Source: Flavobacterium tegetincola DSM 22377
GTDB lineage: Bacteria; Bacteroidota; Bacteroidia; Flavobacteriales; Flavobacteriaceae
Assembly (NCBI RefSeq): GCF_000425485.1
Contig: NZ_AUDN01000025.1
Span: 1-64,000, forward strand
Direction: 5' to 3'
DNA length: 64,000 nt
The notes beneath the pieces were generated by a model. That model was not told the DNA's origin, did not search any database, and saw only the letters and a program-made list of their open reading frames with translations. Both the position numbers and the translations under genes were made by a program. Shown in pieces: positions 52,880-60,484 of this stretch; positions within the stretch are counted from its first letter, which is position 1, and each line of letters starts with the position of its first letter.

Positions 52880-53047
52880 TATCGAATTCTAACTGTTCCA
52901 ATCACTTGGAATTACAATACTTATTTCACTTATTTAAGCTACCAAGGCTTAGAACAGATTGATAGTTTTAAATCATTATTTCCAGAAGGTTCAGATGCAT
53001 TTTATATTTACAAGCAATATATGAATGATGGCCTTTTTAATTTATAA
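52880..53047 (+). pseudogene. Polymorphic-toxin C-terminal remnant, type X copy 2
   Basis: Directly after the stop codon of the preceding gene the frame reads YRILTVPITWNYNTYFTYLS, then YQGLEQIDSFKSLFPEGSDA and KQYMNDGLFNL to TAA at 53045-53047. ITWNYNTYFTYLSYQGL and FPEGSDAFYIYKQ align with type X copy 1 at 50275-50529 (VDWSWNTYAKYLSLQGL, YPLGSDEKFLYYQ). Only the last 55 residues of the toxin remain. It is followed by the paralogue of the gene that follows copy 1. Confidence 0.6.
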
Positions 53048-53558
53048 TATTATAAAAAAAACCATATTATTACTGATTCTATTATTTGCAAATTGTTACT
53101 TCAGTTTTGCTCAAATTAATCATGAATTAAAAAAAATAAAGTGTCTGGATAAAATGCCTAATACCTACGAGCAAATAAAAGATCTTGACACAATATTTAT
53201 CTTATATTATAAATCTGATTTAGATGGTTTTGAGCAAAATGCTTTCAATAAAAAAGGAAGTAAGTATAACAGTTATAATTTTTTTAATGTTCAATTTTTC
53301 CCTCTTCAAATTTATGATGAAATAGGATATGAAAAGGTCAATTTCCGAGAACCCCTCATTATGTATAAACGAAAGTCATTTATAACCAAAAATATTGAGC
53401 GAACTATAGATGTAAGATTTCTTAAAAAATATCATTATTACATATACACCGATTTTTATCGCAGAAAAAGAACTACTTTTATTATCGACTTAGATTCAAA
53501 AGTTAAAAATAAATATAAAATTATTCAGGTAAATTATCCTAGATATATAGTTGAGTGA
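53025..53558 (+). CDS. Exported small protein, candidate immunity protein X2
   Basis: A 177-residue secreted protein; the export signal is IIKKTILLLILLFANCYFSFAQ. The body includes DTIFILYYKSDLDGFEQNAF, LIMYKRKSFITKNIERTIDV and RRKRTTFIIDLDSKVKNKYK and ends VNYPRYIVE. The second half is a paralogue of the candidate at 50533 (TIDV, TFIID, K.I..VN.P..I.E). It overlaps the end of the type X toxin remnant, so its ribosome start would lie inside the old toxin gene; the ATG at 53025 or 53028 may be used. It is the last intact gene of this cluster. Confidence 0.6.
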   Translation: MMAFLIYNIIKKTILLLILLFANCYFSFAQINHELKKIKCLDKMPNTYEQIKDLDTIFILYYKSDLDGFEQNAFNKKGSKYNSYNFFNVQFFPLQIYDEIGYEKVNFREPLIMYKRKSFITKNIERTIDVRFLKKYHYYIYTDFYRRKRTTFIIDLDSKVKNKYKIIQVNYPRYIVE

Positions 53559-53587
53559 AAATTATTATTGTGTTTCAATTAATAGCA

Positions 53588-53768
53588 GTGACTTGGAATT
53601 GGAATACATTTCCAGATTAATACTAACACAGTAACCTCCACTGGTTGCGATTAATCATAAAAAAATCGAGGGACACATGGTGTAGAAGTTAATGAGGGTG
53701 ATCCGATACCTGTTTCCAATCCTGATTTTACTATTCCTAATGAAATAATCTTAACCAAACAACCCTAA
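53588..53768 (+). pseudogene. Toxin-like C-terminal remnant, type Z
   Basis: A short segment VTWNWNTFPD at about 53588-53619 recalls the WNWNT of type X. After a stop, another frame from 53670 reads GTHGVEVNEGDPIPVSNPDF and TIPNEIILTKQP to TAA at 53766-53768. The pieces look like scraps of one or two effector C-termini. No downstream immunity gene follows; a terminator is next. Confidence 0.4.
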
Positions 53769-53781
53769 AAAGCATATTTTC

Positions 53782-53810
53782 AACGGCTTGCTTTAGTGGT
53801 AAGCCGTTTT
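53782..53810. terminator. Terminator between the toxin cluster and plsC
   Basis: AACGGCTT (53782-53789) pairs with AAGCCGTT (53801-53808) around an 11-base loop, with Ts on the plus side. It lies just after the plsC stop codon on the minus strand and may serve both sides. Confidence 0.75.
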
Positions 53811-53813
53811 AAC

Positions 53814-54554
53814 TTAAGCGTTAAACTTTAACAACTGATGATAAATAACCGTTCTCGTAGCATCTTTAATTTCTTTCTTATCACTCAGTTCTTTTCCTAA
53901 AGTAGGAATGGGTTCATGCATTTTTACCCGCATAATTCCCGGACTTCCGCTATAAAATGTATATGAAAAACGTTTTTTATTATCGGCAAATGTCAATGGA
54001 ACAATAGAAATTTGATGTTCAATTGCCAGTCTAAACGCGCCGTCTTTAAACTCATCCAATACAATAGTTTCATCGCTAGGAACGCCTCCTTCTGGAAAAA
54101 TACAGATTCCTAAACCACTGTTCAATCTTTTTTGAGCACGTTCAAAAACTGCCATTCTACTCTTAGAACTGGAACGATCCACTAAAATACAAGTTCGCTT
54201 GTAGAAATATCCGAACAATGGAATTTTGGCTAATTCCATTTTTCCAACAAACACGAATGGATTTCTCACTACAGCCAACATCAGCATAATGTCGGTCATT
54301 GAGGTATGATTGGCCACAAACATGTAGCTTTTTCTTTTCTGTAACTTGGTTTCTCTTTCAACAGTATAGTAAAATCCAGAAGCATACAGCGTGAATTTTG
54401 CCCAAACACGTGCTAGTCTAAAAAAATGCGGATACCATTCTTCTTTCAAACTTGAAATAAACAGTAACGGAAACATGACAATAATAGGAATTGCCATCAT
54501 GATGTAAAACCAAATGCGCCAAAGAGTCCAGAAAATAACTTTAAAAAACCGCAT
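53814..54554 (-). CDS. plsC: 1-acyl-sn-glycerol-3-phosphate acyltransferase
   Basis: Transfers the second acyl chain to lysophosphatidate in phospholipid synthesis. The 246-residue protein has an N-terminal membrane segment (LWRIWFYIMMAIPIIVMFPLLF), the NHx4D catalytic motif in FVANHTSMTDIMLML near 79, GKMELAKIPLFGYFYKRTCILVDR near 105 and the substrate motif IFPEGGVPSDETIVLDEFKDGAFRLA near 157. The family usually has FPEGTRS; here FPEGG.PS, as seen in other Flavobacteriia. The gene is divergent from trpS and ends beside the toxin-immunity cluster. Confidence 0.9.
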   Translation of the reverse strand: MRFFKVIFWTLWRIWFYIMMAIPIIVMFPLLFISSLKEEWYPHFFRLARVWAKFTLYASGFYYTVERETKLQKRKSYMFVANHTSMTDIMLMLAVVRNPFVFVGKMELAKIPLFGYFYKRTCILVDRSSSKSRMAVFERAQKRLNSGLGICIFPEGGVPSDETIVLDEFKDGAFRLAIEHQISIVPLTFADNKKRFSYTFYSGSPGIMRVKMHEPIPTLGKELSDKKEIKDATRTVIYHQLLKFNA

Positions 54555-54646
54555 AGCGATGGTGTTTAATTAAACGATTAGGTAAATTTGATTAATTTAA
54601 GTGGTTCAAATGTAAGAATTCAATCTTTACTTTTTACGAAAATCGG

Positions 54647-54654
54647 TACCTTTG
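54647..54654 (+). promoter_or_regulatory. -7 box of trpS
   Basis: TACCTTTG fits TAnnTTTG and lies 17 bases before the ATG at 54672. Because transcription would start after it, the in-frame ATG at 54588 cannot be the usual start. Confidence 0.6.
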
Positions 54655-54671
54655 CGGAAATTAATTTGACC

Positions 54672-55649
54672 ATGGCAAAAATATTAACGGGAATTCAAAG
54701 TACAGGAACGCCTCATTTGGGAAATCTTTTGGGTGCAATTATTCCTGCAATTGAATTATCTAGAAAACCTGAAAACGAAACTTTTCTTTTTATCGCTGAT
54801 TTACATTCTATTACACAAATAAAAGACGGCGAAACTTTAAGAGAAAACACATACAGTACGGCGGCAACTTGGCTTGCTTGTGGCGTGGATATTTCTAAAG
54901 TTACTTTCTACCGTCAAAGCGATGTGCCTCAAACAGCAGAATTGTCGTGGTATTTGAGTTGCTTTTTTCCATTCCAACGTTTGACATTGGCACACTCATT
55001 TAAAGATAAATCTGATAGATTGAGCGATGTTAATGCTGGATTGTTTACTTATCCGATGTTAATGGCGGCTGATATTTTATTATACGATGCCGAGTTTGTC
55101 CCTGTGGGAAAAGACCAATTGCAGCACATTGAAATTACCCGTGATGTGGCTTCCCGTTTCAATAATCAAATGGGCGAAACTTTTGTGTTACCTGAATCCT
55201 ATTTGCAAGAAGACACCAAATATGTTCCCGGAACTAATGGTGGAAAAATGAGCAAATCAGCCAATAATATTATTAATATTTTCTTGGAAGACAAGAAATT
55301 GCGCAAGCAAGTAATGTCTATTGAAACCGACAGTACGCCTCTGGAAGATCCAAAAGACATCAACACGTGTAAGGTTTTTGCTATTTACAAATTATTAGCA
55401 ACCGAAACTCAAATTGCGGAACTGACGGAAAAATATAAAAATGTAAATCAAGATTTTGGTTGGGGTCATGCCAAACAAGCCTTATTTGAACTCATTACAG
55501 AACGTTTTAAAACGGAACGTGAGAAGTACAACTATTACATGTCTAATAAAAATGAAATTGATGAAGCCTTGGCATTAGGTGCTGAAAAAGCAAAAACAGT
55601 TGCCAATGGCGTTTTAAGTAGAGTTCGAGAGAAATTGGGGTATTCTTAA
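54672..55649 (+). CDS. trpS: Tryptophanyl-tRNA synthetase
   Basis: Class I synthetase charging tRNA-Trp. From the ATG at 54672 it has 325 residues: AKILTGIQSTGTPHLGNLLGAI at the start (TPHLGN is the HIGH-type motif), FLFIADLHSITQIKD near 39, LTYPMLMAADILLYDAEFVPVGKDQLQHIEITRD-like block near 125-155 and GGKMSKSANNIINIFLEDK near 192, the KMSKS motif. The length is right for TrpRS. The start was chosen by the promoter box upstream and by homology of the N-terminus. Confidence 0.96.
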   Translation: MAKILTGIQSTGTPHLGNLLGAIIPAIELSRKPENETFLFIADLHSITQIKDGETLRENTYSTAATWLACGVDISKVTFYRQSDVPQTAELSWYLSCFFPFQRLTLAHSFKDKSDRLSDVNAGLFTYPMLMAADILLYDAEFVPVGKDQLQHIEITRDVASRFNNQMGETFVLPESYLQEDTKYVPGTNGGKMSKSANNIINIFLEDKKLRKQVMSIETDSTPLEDPKDINTCKVFAIYKLLATETQIAELTEKYKNVNQDFGWGHAKQALFELITERFKTEREKYNYYMSNKNEIDEALALGAEKAKTVANGVLSRVREKLGYS

Positions 55650-55782
55650 ACTCTTTCATATAGCACTATAAAGCTTAGGGTGTGGTTATTACAATTTTTT
55701 TAAGAAAATTTTAATAACCACATTTCTTTTAAGCCGATTGTTATGTATAATTTTATAAGAAATAACGAAACAAAACACAATT

Positions 55783-56598
55783 ATGAAAAAAATAAACATG
55801 TCCACTTTAGGACTTTTGACTTTTGCTCTTGCTACTATGACTTCTTGCAAAGAGGAGGCAAAAACTGATACAACAGTTGAAACTACGATTGAAACTCCAG
55901 CAAAATCTGAAATTGCCATCACTCCTATTGAAGATTCAAAAATGTTTCCGGGTGCAAAATTAATGGTGAGCTCACAAGTAGCAACAGCTGCAAATGCTGA
56001 TTCTGTAAGTTTGAAAACCATGTACAAGGTTTCTAATTTTGAACTGACAATGCACACTGAAGGTCATAATGGCGAACATATGGCAAATTCGGGTCAAGGA
56101 CAACACATCCATTACATTTTGGACAATACGCCTTATGCAGCTTTGTATAAACCAGAACATGAAGTGAAATTGAAAAAAGGAAGTGAACACTATTTACTTT
56201 CATTCTTATCGCGTTCCTACCATGAATCTTTGAAAGAAAAAGATGCATTTGTGGTAGAGCATTTCAAAATTAGCGACAAAGGAGCCTACGAAAAATTAGC
56301 TGTTCCAACAGAACCAATGTTGTTTTACAGCCGTCCAAAAGGCGAATATAAAGGAGCAGACACAAAAGCAATTTTACTTGATTTCTTTGTAGTCAATACC
56401 ACTTTAGCGAAAGACGGTTTCAAGGTAAAAGCAAATGTAAACGGTCAAGATTTCTTACTTGATGAATGGAGACCGTACCAAATCACTGGACTTCCAATGG
56501 GAGAAAATATTATCACTTTAACGCTTATGGATGCAAGTGGAAATGCTGTTTCTGGAGAAAATACTTCTGTAGAACGCAAGATCACATTGATGGAATAA
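55783..56598 (+). CDS. Conserved hypothetical lipoprotein
   Basis: A 271-residue lipoprotein: MSTLGLLTFALATMTSCKEE with lipobox MTSC, then a Thr/Glu-rich spacer (TDTTVETTIETPAKSE). The main domain has KLMVSSQVATAANADSVSLK, HTEGHNGEHMANSGQGQHIH near 87-106 and a C-terminal strand-rich part (KVKANVNGQDFLLDEWRPYQI). The histidine-rich loop HTEGHNGEHM...GQHIH could bind metal or be structural. I recall homologues in Flavobacteriia but no function. It is monocistronic, with a terminator right after it. Confidence 0.75.
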   Translation: MKKINMSTLGLLTFALATMTSCKEEAKTDTTVETTIETPAKSEIAITPIEDSKMFPGAKLMVSSQVATAANADSVSLKTMYKVSNFELTMHTEGHNGEHMANSGQGQHIHYILDNTPYAALYKPEHEVKLKKGSEHYLLSFLSRSYHESLKEKDAFVVEHFKISDKGAYEKLAVPTEPMLFYSRPKGEYKGADTKAILLDFFVVNTTLAKDGFKVKANVNGQDFLLDEWRPYQITGLPMGENIITLTLMDASGNAVSGENTSVERKITLME

Positions 56599-56621
56599 AT
56601 TTTATTAGAATTTAAATATTG

Positions 56622-56655
56622 AAAAGCGATGCTATTGATTTAGTGTCGCTTTTTA
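56622..56655 (+). terminator. Terminator after the lipoprotein gene
   Basis: AAAAGCGA and TCGCTTTT close an 18-base loop and are followed by Ts. The stretch to 56814 contains nothing else recognised. Confidence 0.7.
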
Positions 56656-56814
56656 ATTTAAAAGAGTTACGTACACAGCTTGCATTAAGTGGCTTGCGAT
56701 TAAAAACTGATGTTATCGAATATAGACAAGCTTTTGAAATTTTGAAGAAAATTCGGAAATATCAATTTCATTATTACTAATGGATAGCGAGTTAGTAATG
56801 GTTATTGCAATATA

Positions 56815-57171
56815 TTAAACACTATGCAAAAATACTTCTGCTGGAATACTAAAATAATTTTTTAATTTTTGAGCCATTTTTAAAGTAATTTCGCGCTTGC
56901 CTGAAAGAATCGCAGAAACGTGTCCTTTACTTCCAATAACCGATTCAAGATCTTTAGCTTTAATTCCCATTTCCGCCATCTTATATTTTATGACCTCTAA
57001 AGCATCAAGTTCAGGTAATCGATAATATTTATCATCGTAATCTTTAACTAGAACTATTAGTAAATCTAATTCATCAAATTCCGCTGTATTCTCTTTTGCG
57101 TGAAATATTTCCATTAATCGCATGGACGCCTTATCATAGTCGTCCTCTGTTTTTAAGACTTTCCATTTCAT
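56815..57171 (-). CDS. higA: HigA-type antitoxin
   Basis: A 118-residue protein: MKWKVLKTEDDYDKASMRLM, an N-terminal acidic helical part, then the XRE-type helix-turn-helix at about 70-115 (KYKMAEMGIKAKDLESVIGS, KGHVSAILSGKREITLKMAQ). It neutralises HigB and represses the operon. The ATG at 57171 is preferred because it begins right after the toxin stop and matches the usual MK.W.V..T..DY start; a second ATG at 57183 would overlap the toxin gene. The reverse order, toxin first, is the hallmark of higBA loci. Confidence 0.88.
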   Translation of the reverse strand: MKWKVLKTEDDYDKASMRLMEIFHAKENTAEFDELDLLIVLVKDYDDKYYRLPELDALEVIKYKMAEMGIKAKDLESVIGSKGHVSAILSGKREITLKMAQKLKNYFSIPAEVFLHSV

Positions 57172-57173
57172 AG

Positions 57174-57503
57174 TTACTTCCATTTAAAATTTAAAATTGC
57201 TGTGTCAAAAGAAACAGTTTCTACACTGATTTTATCATATTCTTTGTGCGTTCCAAACCAAATTACATAACATGCATTTTGTAAAAATTTTATTGAAACG
57301 ACCAATCGAAAATCATTTCCCTTTATATTAAAAACAACTCGCTCATTGTTAACAATACTTGCGTTTCCATATACTCGTTTGAGTTCGTTGAAATTATTGA
57401 AATCTTGTTTTGTAAATTCACTGTACCAAATCAATAACGGCATTTCTGCAATTGGATATTTATCGGTGTAAAATAAAATTGTTTTCCTTACAAGGATTTT
57501 CAT
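57174..57503 (-). CDS. higB: HigB-type mRNA interferase toxin
   Basis: A 109-residue RelE-fold toxin of the HigB branch: MKILVRKTILFYTDKYPIAE, MPLLIWYSEFTKQDFNNFNE, then VYGNASIVNNERVVFNIKGN near 43-62 and DFRLVVSIKFLQNACYVIWFGTHKEYDKI near 63-91. The FNIKGN.FRL and V..I.F.GTH.EYDKI blocks are family signatures; the latter holds catalytic His and Tyr residues for ribosome-dependent mRNA cleavage. The ATG at 57503 aligns with the family start; the in-frame ATG at 57521 lies upstream of the -7 box and is rejected. Confidence 0.9.
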   Translation of the reverse strand: MKILVRKTILFYTDKYPIAEMPLLIWYSEFTKQDFNNFNELKRVYGNASIVNNERVVFNIKGNDFRLVVSIKFLQNACYVIWFGTHKEYDKISVETVSFDTAILNFKWK

Positions 57504-57507
57504 GGTA

Positions 57508-57539
57508 CAAATGTATTTCAAAAGTTTTCAAATTGCAAA
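57508..57539 (-). promoter_or_regulatory. Promoter of higBA
   Basis: On the minus strand TTTG (57536-57539) and TACATTTG (57508-57515) are 20 bases apart, a good -33/-7 pair. The higB ATG follows only 4 bases after the -7 box, so the transcript should be leaderless or nearly so. Repeated TTTTGAAA/TTTGAAAA words between the boxes may be HigA operator sites. Confidence 0.65.
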
Positions 57540-57588
57540 CTTTTACTATCTAATTATTTTTCGAATTTGAAATTGAGGTATTATTTCT

Positions 57589-58689
57589 TTATATTGACTC
57601 AAACAATTTCCCCGGCAAAGGTCTAATTACTCCTTTCAATTCCATATTCAGTAACATTCCCGACAACACATAAATAGGAAATCCACAATCCAAGGCAATC
57701 GTATCCATAAGTTCTTTCCCTTTTTGCAACAAATAATCGTAGACAATTTGTTCGTCGGGCTGGAGATCCACAAATAGTTGCTTTTGAATGGCTTTCTTAG
57801 ATTCTTTAATGTCCCAATTGAGCATGTAAATTAAATCGGCGGCACTCGTTAGTAAGTTTGCTTTTTGGGTTTTAATCAAGTTATTGCAGCCTAAACTGAA
57901 TTTATCGGTAATTCTTCCAGGAACGGCAAAAACATCTCGGTTGTAATCATTTGCCAACATTGCGGTAATTAAAGAACCTCCTCTTTCGGCAGATTCAATA
58001 ACAATGGTAGCTTCCGTCATTCCAGCAACAATCCGGTTTCGTTTTACGAAATTCTCTTTATCGGGATTGCTTGAGCTCCAAAATTCCGTCATAAATCCGC
58101 CATTTTCCTCCATCTTTTTGCAGTACTTTTTATGAGAAGCCGGATACATTTGATTTAAACCATGCGCTAAAACTCCGATGGTTTGCAAACCGTGTTCCAT
58201 GGCCGCTTGATGCGCTACAATATCCACACCATAAGCAAAACCACTAACTATGATTGGATTTAAAGGAGCGATTTCAGCAATTAAATTTCTACAAAATTCA
58301 GCGCCATGCGAAGTAACTTGGCGTGTTCCCACAATACTAATGATTCTGCGCTTTTGCAAATTTATGTTTCCTGCCGAAAATAGTAAAATGGGTGCGTCAA
58401 AACAATGCTTGAGCTTTTCGGGATACAAATGATCTTTGTAAAAATGAACATCAATATTATTGTCCTGAATGTACTTCAATTCGGCTTCTGCTTTTTGAAA
58501 CACCGATTTGTCTTTCAGGTTCTGTACTAAAATGGATCCTATTCCATCAATAGAAGTGAGTTTATTGGCCTTTGCATGGAAGATTTCTGAAGCAGTTTCA
58601 AAATGATTCAGCAGCTTTTTAGCCACCACGTCACCTACCAATTCTACTTTTTGGAGTGCTAAAAGCGAAAATAATTCTTGTTCGGTCAT
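57589..58689 (-). CDS. dprA: DNA-processing protein DprA
   Basis: DprA binds incoming single-stranded DNA and loads RecA during natural transformation. The 366-residue protein has an N-terminal helix-hairpin-helix-like region (LLNHFETASEIFHAKANKLTSIDGIGSILV), the Rossmann core with ISIVGTRQVTSHGAEFCRNL near 119, SGFAYGVDIVAHQAAMEHGL near 154, LAHGLNQMYPASHKKYC near 174 and ESAERGGSLITAMLANDYNRDVFAVPG near 233, and a C-terminal winged-helix segment (YDYLLQKGKELMDTIAL). All conserved DprA blocks are present. Confidence 0.94.
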   Translation of the reverse strand: MTEQELFSLLALQKVELVGDVVAKKLLNHFETASEIFHAKANKLTSIDGIGSILVQNLKDKSVFQKAEAELKYIQDNNIDVHFYKDHLYPEKLKHCFDAPILLFSAGNINLQKRRIISIVGTRQVTSHGAEFCRNLIAEIAPLNPIIVSGFAYGVDIVAHQAAMEHGLQTIGVLAHGLNQMYPASHKKYCKKMEENGGFMTEFWSSSNPDKENFVKRNRIVAGMTEATIVIESAERGGSLITAMLANDYNRDVFAVPGRITDKFSLGCNNLIKTQKANLLTSAADLIYMLNWDIKESKKAIQKQLFVDLQPDEQIVYDYLLQKGKELMDTIALDCGFPIYVLSGMLLNMELKGVIRPLPGKLFESI

Positions 58690-58754
58690 GGCAAATATTT
58701 GAATATCAAATTAAAGCTATTTTTTTAAATTGTTAATAAAATTTGTTGATAAAA

Positions 58755-58785
58755 TTTTGTGGCCACACCTTAATATCTAACTTTG
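58755..58785 (+). promoter_or_regulatory. Promoter of the HU/SPOR protein gene
   Basis: TTTTG at 58755-58759 and TAACTTTG at 58778-58785 are 18 bases apart, a near-consensus Bacteroidota promoter. The first ATG, 58791, is 5 bases after the -7 box and another lies at 58797, so the mRNA should be leaderless or have a very short leader. Confidence 0.65.
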
Positions 58786-58790
58786 CTGTT

Positions 58791-59726
58791 ATGAAGATGG
58801 AACATTATATCGCGCAACTTTTATACAGATACCAATGTGTGACTGTACCTGGATTCGGAGCTTTCTTGACCGAAATCCAGCCGGCTCAATTGGTAGAAAG
58901 CACCAATACTTTTTATCCGCCGAAAAAAGTGGTTTCATTTAATGCCAATTTAAAAAACAACGACGGACTTCTAGCCACTCACATTGCGCAAGCTGAAAAA
59001 GTAGCATATGAAATGGCCGTTCAAAATATTTCTAAAGAGGTTTCGCTTTGGAAAAACGCATTGTTAAATCAGCAAAATATTGTTTTAAATGCAGTGGGAA
59101 CATTGCACCTCAACACTTCTGGAACATTGAGTTTTGAAGCCTCGAGTCAAGTTAATTTCAATACCGCCTCTTTTGGTTTAAATTCTTTTGTATCCCCGTT
59201 GGTACAAAGAGAAATTATAGAGAAAATGCCAGAAGCAGTGGCAACAGAACCAATTGTCTTGGTTCCTGAAACAGTAACTGCATCACGAACTTCTTATTTA
59301 AAATATGCGGCAATTTTCATTTTAGCGTTAACCGCTGCAGGAAGTGTGGGTTACAAAATGTACAATGATCAAATGGATCAAGAGTTGCGTTTTGTGCAAA
59401 CTGAAGTGCAAAAGGACGTGCAAAATAAAATTCAAGAAGCGACATTTTTTATTGAAAATCCGTTACCAAACGTAACTTTAACCGTAAAAGAAGAAAAGAA
59501 AGCCTATCATATTGTTGCAGGTGCTTTTAGCAGTGAAGCCAATGCGGCAAAACAGCTTAAAATACTTGAAGCGAAAGGTTTTAAAGGAAAAATATTAGGA
59601 CGTAATAAATACGGTTTAGTTCCTGTGCTTTACGGAAGTTACAGCACGTATGCCGAATCGCAAGAGGCGTTGAAAGCAATTCACAGAACTGAAAGTCGAG
59701 AAGCTTGGTTGTTGATTAAAGATTAA
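58791..59726 (+). CDS. HU/CCDC81-type and SPOR domain protein
   Basis: A 311-residue membrane protein. The N-terminal 125 residues (MEHYIAQLLYRYQCVTVPGF, GAFLTEIQPAQ, NDGLLATHIAQAEKVAYEMA) match the paired CCDC81-like prokaryotic HU domains. One membrane segment is at about 172-193 (YLKYAAIFILALTAAGSVGYKM). The C-terminal SPOR domain, about 238-310, reads AYHIVAGAFSSEANAAKQLK and VPVLYGSYSTYAESQEALKAI. SPOR domains bind denuded glycan at division sites, so the protein may link the nucleoid with the septal wall. That role is an inference. The ATG at 58743 lies upstream of the promoter and is rejected. Confidence 0.85.
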   Translation: MKMEHYIAQLLYRYQCVTVPGFGAFLTEIQPAQLVESTNTFYPPKKVVSFNANLKNNDGLLATHIAQAEKVAYEMAVQNISKEVSLWKNALLNQQNIVLNAVGTLHLNTSGTLSFEASSQVNFNTASFGLNSFVSPLVQREIIEKMPEAVATEPIVLVPETVTASRTSYLKYAAIFILALTAAGSVGYKMYNDQMDQELRFVQTEVQKDVQNKIQEATFFIENPLPNVTLTVKEEKKAYHIVAGAFSSEANAAKQLKILEAKGFKGKILGRNKYGLVPVLYGSYSTYAESQEALKAIHRTESREAWLLIKD

Positions 59727-59870
59727 TATTTAATTAACCGCAAATTTTGCAACGATTTATTTACTGTATTTGAGTTTTGAAGTGTATGAAGTTCAAGTTC
59801 GCAAAGAAATCCTACTAAAAAAGCAGTATCGAAATTAAGTTTATAAAATAATTGCAATATAAAGATTAAT

Positions 59871-59903
59871 AAAAAATCCCGGTGTTTCATCGGGATTTTT
59901 GTT
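59871..59903 (+). terminator. Terminator after the HU/SPOR protein gene
   Basis: AAAAATCCCG and CGGGATTTTT pair around the loop GTGTTTCAT and a T run follows. Confidence 0.9.
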
Positions 59904-59913
59904 TTTACGTGAG

Positions 59914-59921
59914 TACCTTTG
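59914..59921 (+). promoter_or_regulatory. -7 box of the thioesterase gene
   Basis: TACCTTTG fits TAnnTTTG, 12 bases before the ATG at 59934. It overlaps an alternative in-frame TTG at 59919, which is therefore not the start. Confidence 0.55.
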
Positions 59922-59933
59922 CTAAAAAAACAA

Positions 59934-60446
59934 ATGACGCCAAAATTTGCTTCCGAATCCTTAACAATCCTGACTGACTTAGTTTTACCTAGTGAAACAA
60001 ATCCTTTAAATAATTTATTTGGTGGCGAATTACTTGCCCGAATGGACCGCGCTGCCAGTATTGCTGCAAGACGTCATTCCCGTAGAATTGTGGTTACTGC
60101 ATCTGTAAATCACGTAGCTTTTAATCGTGCCGTGCCTTTAGGAAGTGTGGTTACCGTAGAGGCAAAAGTTTCTAGAAGTTTTAAAAGCTCGATGGAAATT
60201 TTTATTGACGTATGGATTGAAGACCGTGAATCGGGAAATAAAACCAAAGCAAACGAAGCCATTTATACATTTGTAGCTGTTGATGACACCGGAAGACCTA
60301 TTGAAGTGGCGCCAATTATCCCCGAAACCGAATTAGAAAAAGCACGTTTTGAAGCGGCTTTAAGACGAAAACAGTTGAGTTTAGTGCTTGCCGGAAAAAT
60401 GAAACCATCGGAAGCTACAGAATTGAAAGCATTGTTTATGGAATAA
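59934..60446 (+). CDS. Acyl-CoA thioesterase, hotdog fold
   Basis: A 170-residue single-hotdog thioesterase of the YciA/BFIT-like group that hydrolyses acyl-CoA. Key blocks are LVLPSETNPLNNLFGGELLARMDRAASIAARRHS at about 16-49, VTASVNHVAFNRAVPLGSVVTVEAKV near 54-79 with the catalytic-type Asn/Asp region, and SMEIFIDVWIEDRESGNKTKANEAIYTFVAVD near 85-116. A short helical tail follows. The substrate range is not predictable. It stands alone between two terminators. Confidence 0.88.
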   Translation: MTPKFASESLTILTDLVLPSETNPLNNLFGGELLARMDRAASIAARRHSRRIVVTASVNHVAFNRAVPLGSVVTVEAKVSRSFKSSMEIFIDVWIEDRESGNKTKANEAIYTFVAVDDTGRPIEVAPIIPETELEKARFEAALRRKQLSLVLAGKMKPSEATELKALFME

Positions 60447-60450
60447 AAAT

Positions 60451-60479
60451 AAAAACGGAGATTTAGGTCTCCGTTTTTA
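60451..60479. terminator. Bidirectional terminator
   Basis: AAAAACGGAGA and TCTCCGTTTTT pair around TTTAGG, between the convergent thioesterase gene and the minus-strand gene ending at 60485. Confidence 0.9.
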
Positions 60480-60484
60480 TTGTC

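Noticed and set aside
54588..54671. Longer N-terminus for trpS
   Set aside because: The TACCTTTG box at 54647-54654 lies inside this extension, and TrpRS proteins start at AKILTGIQ.
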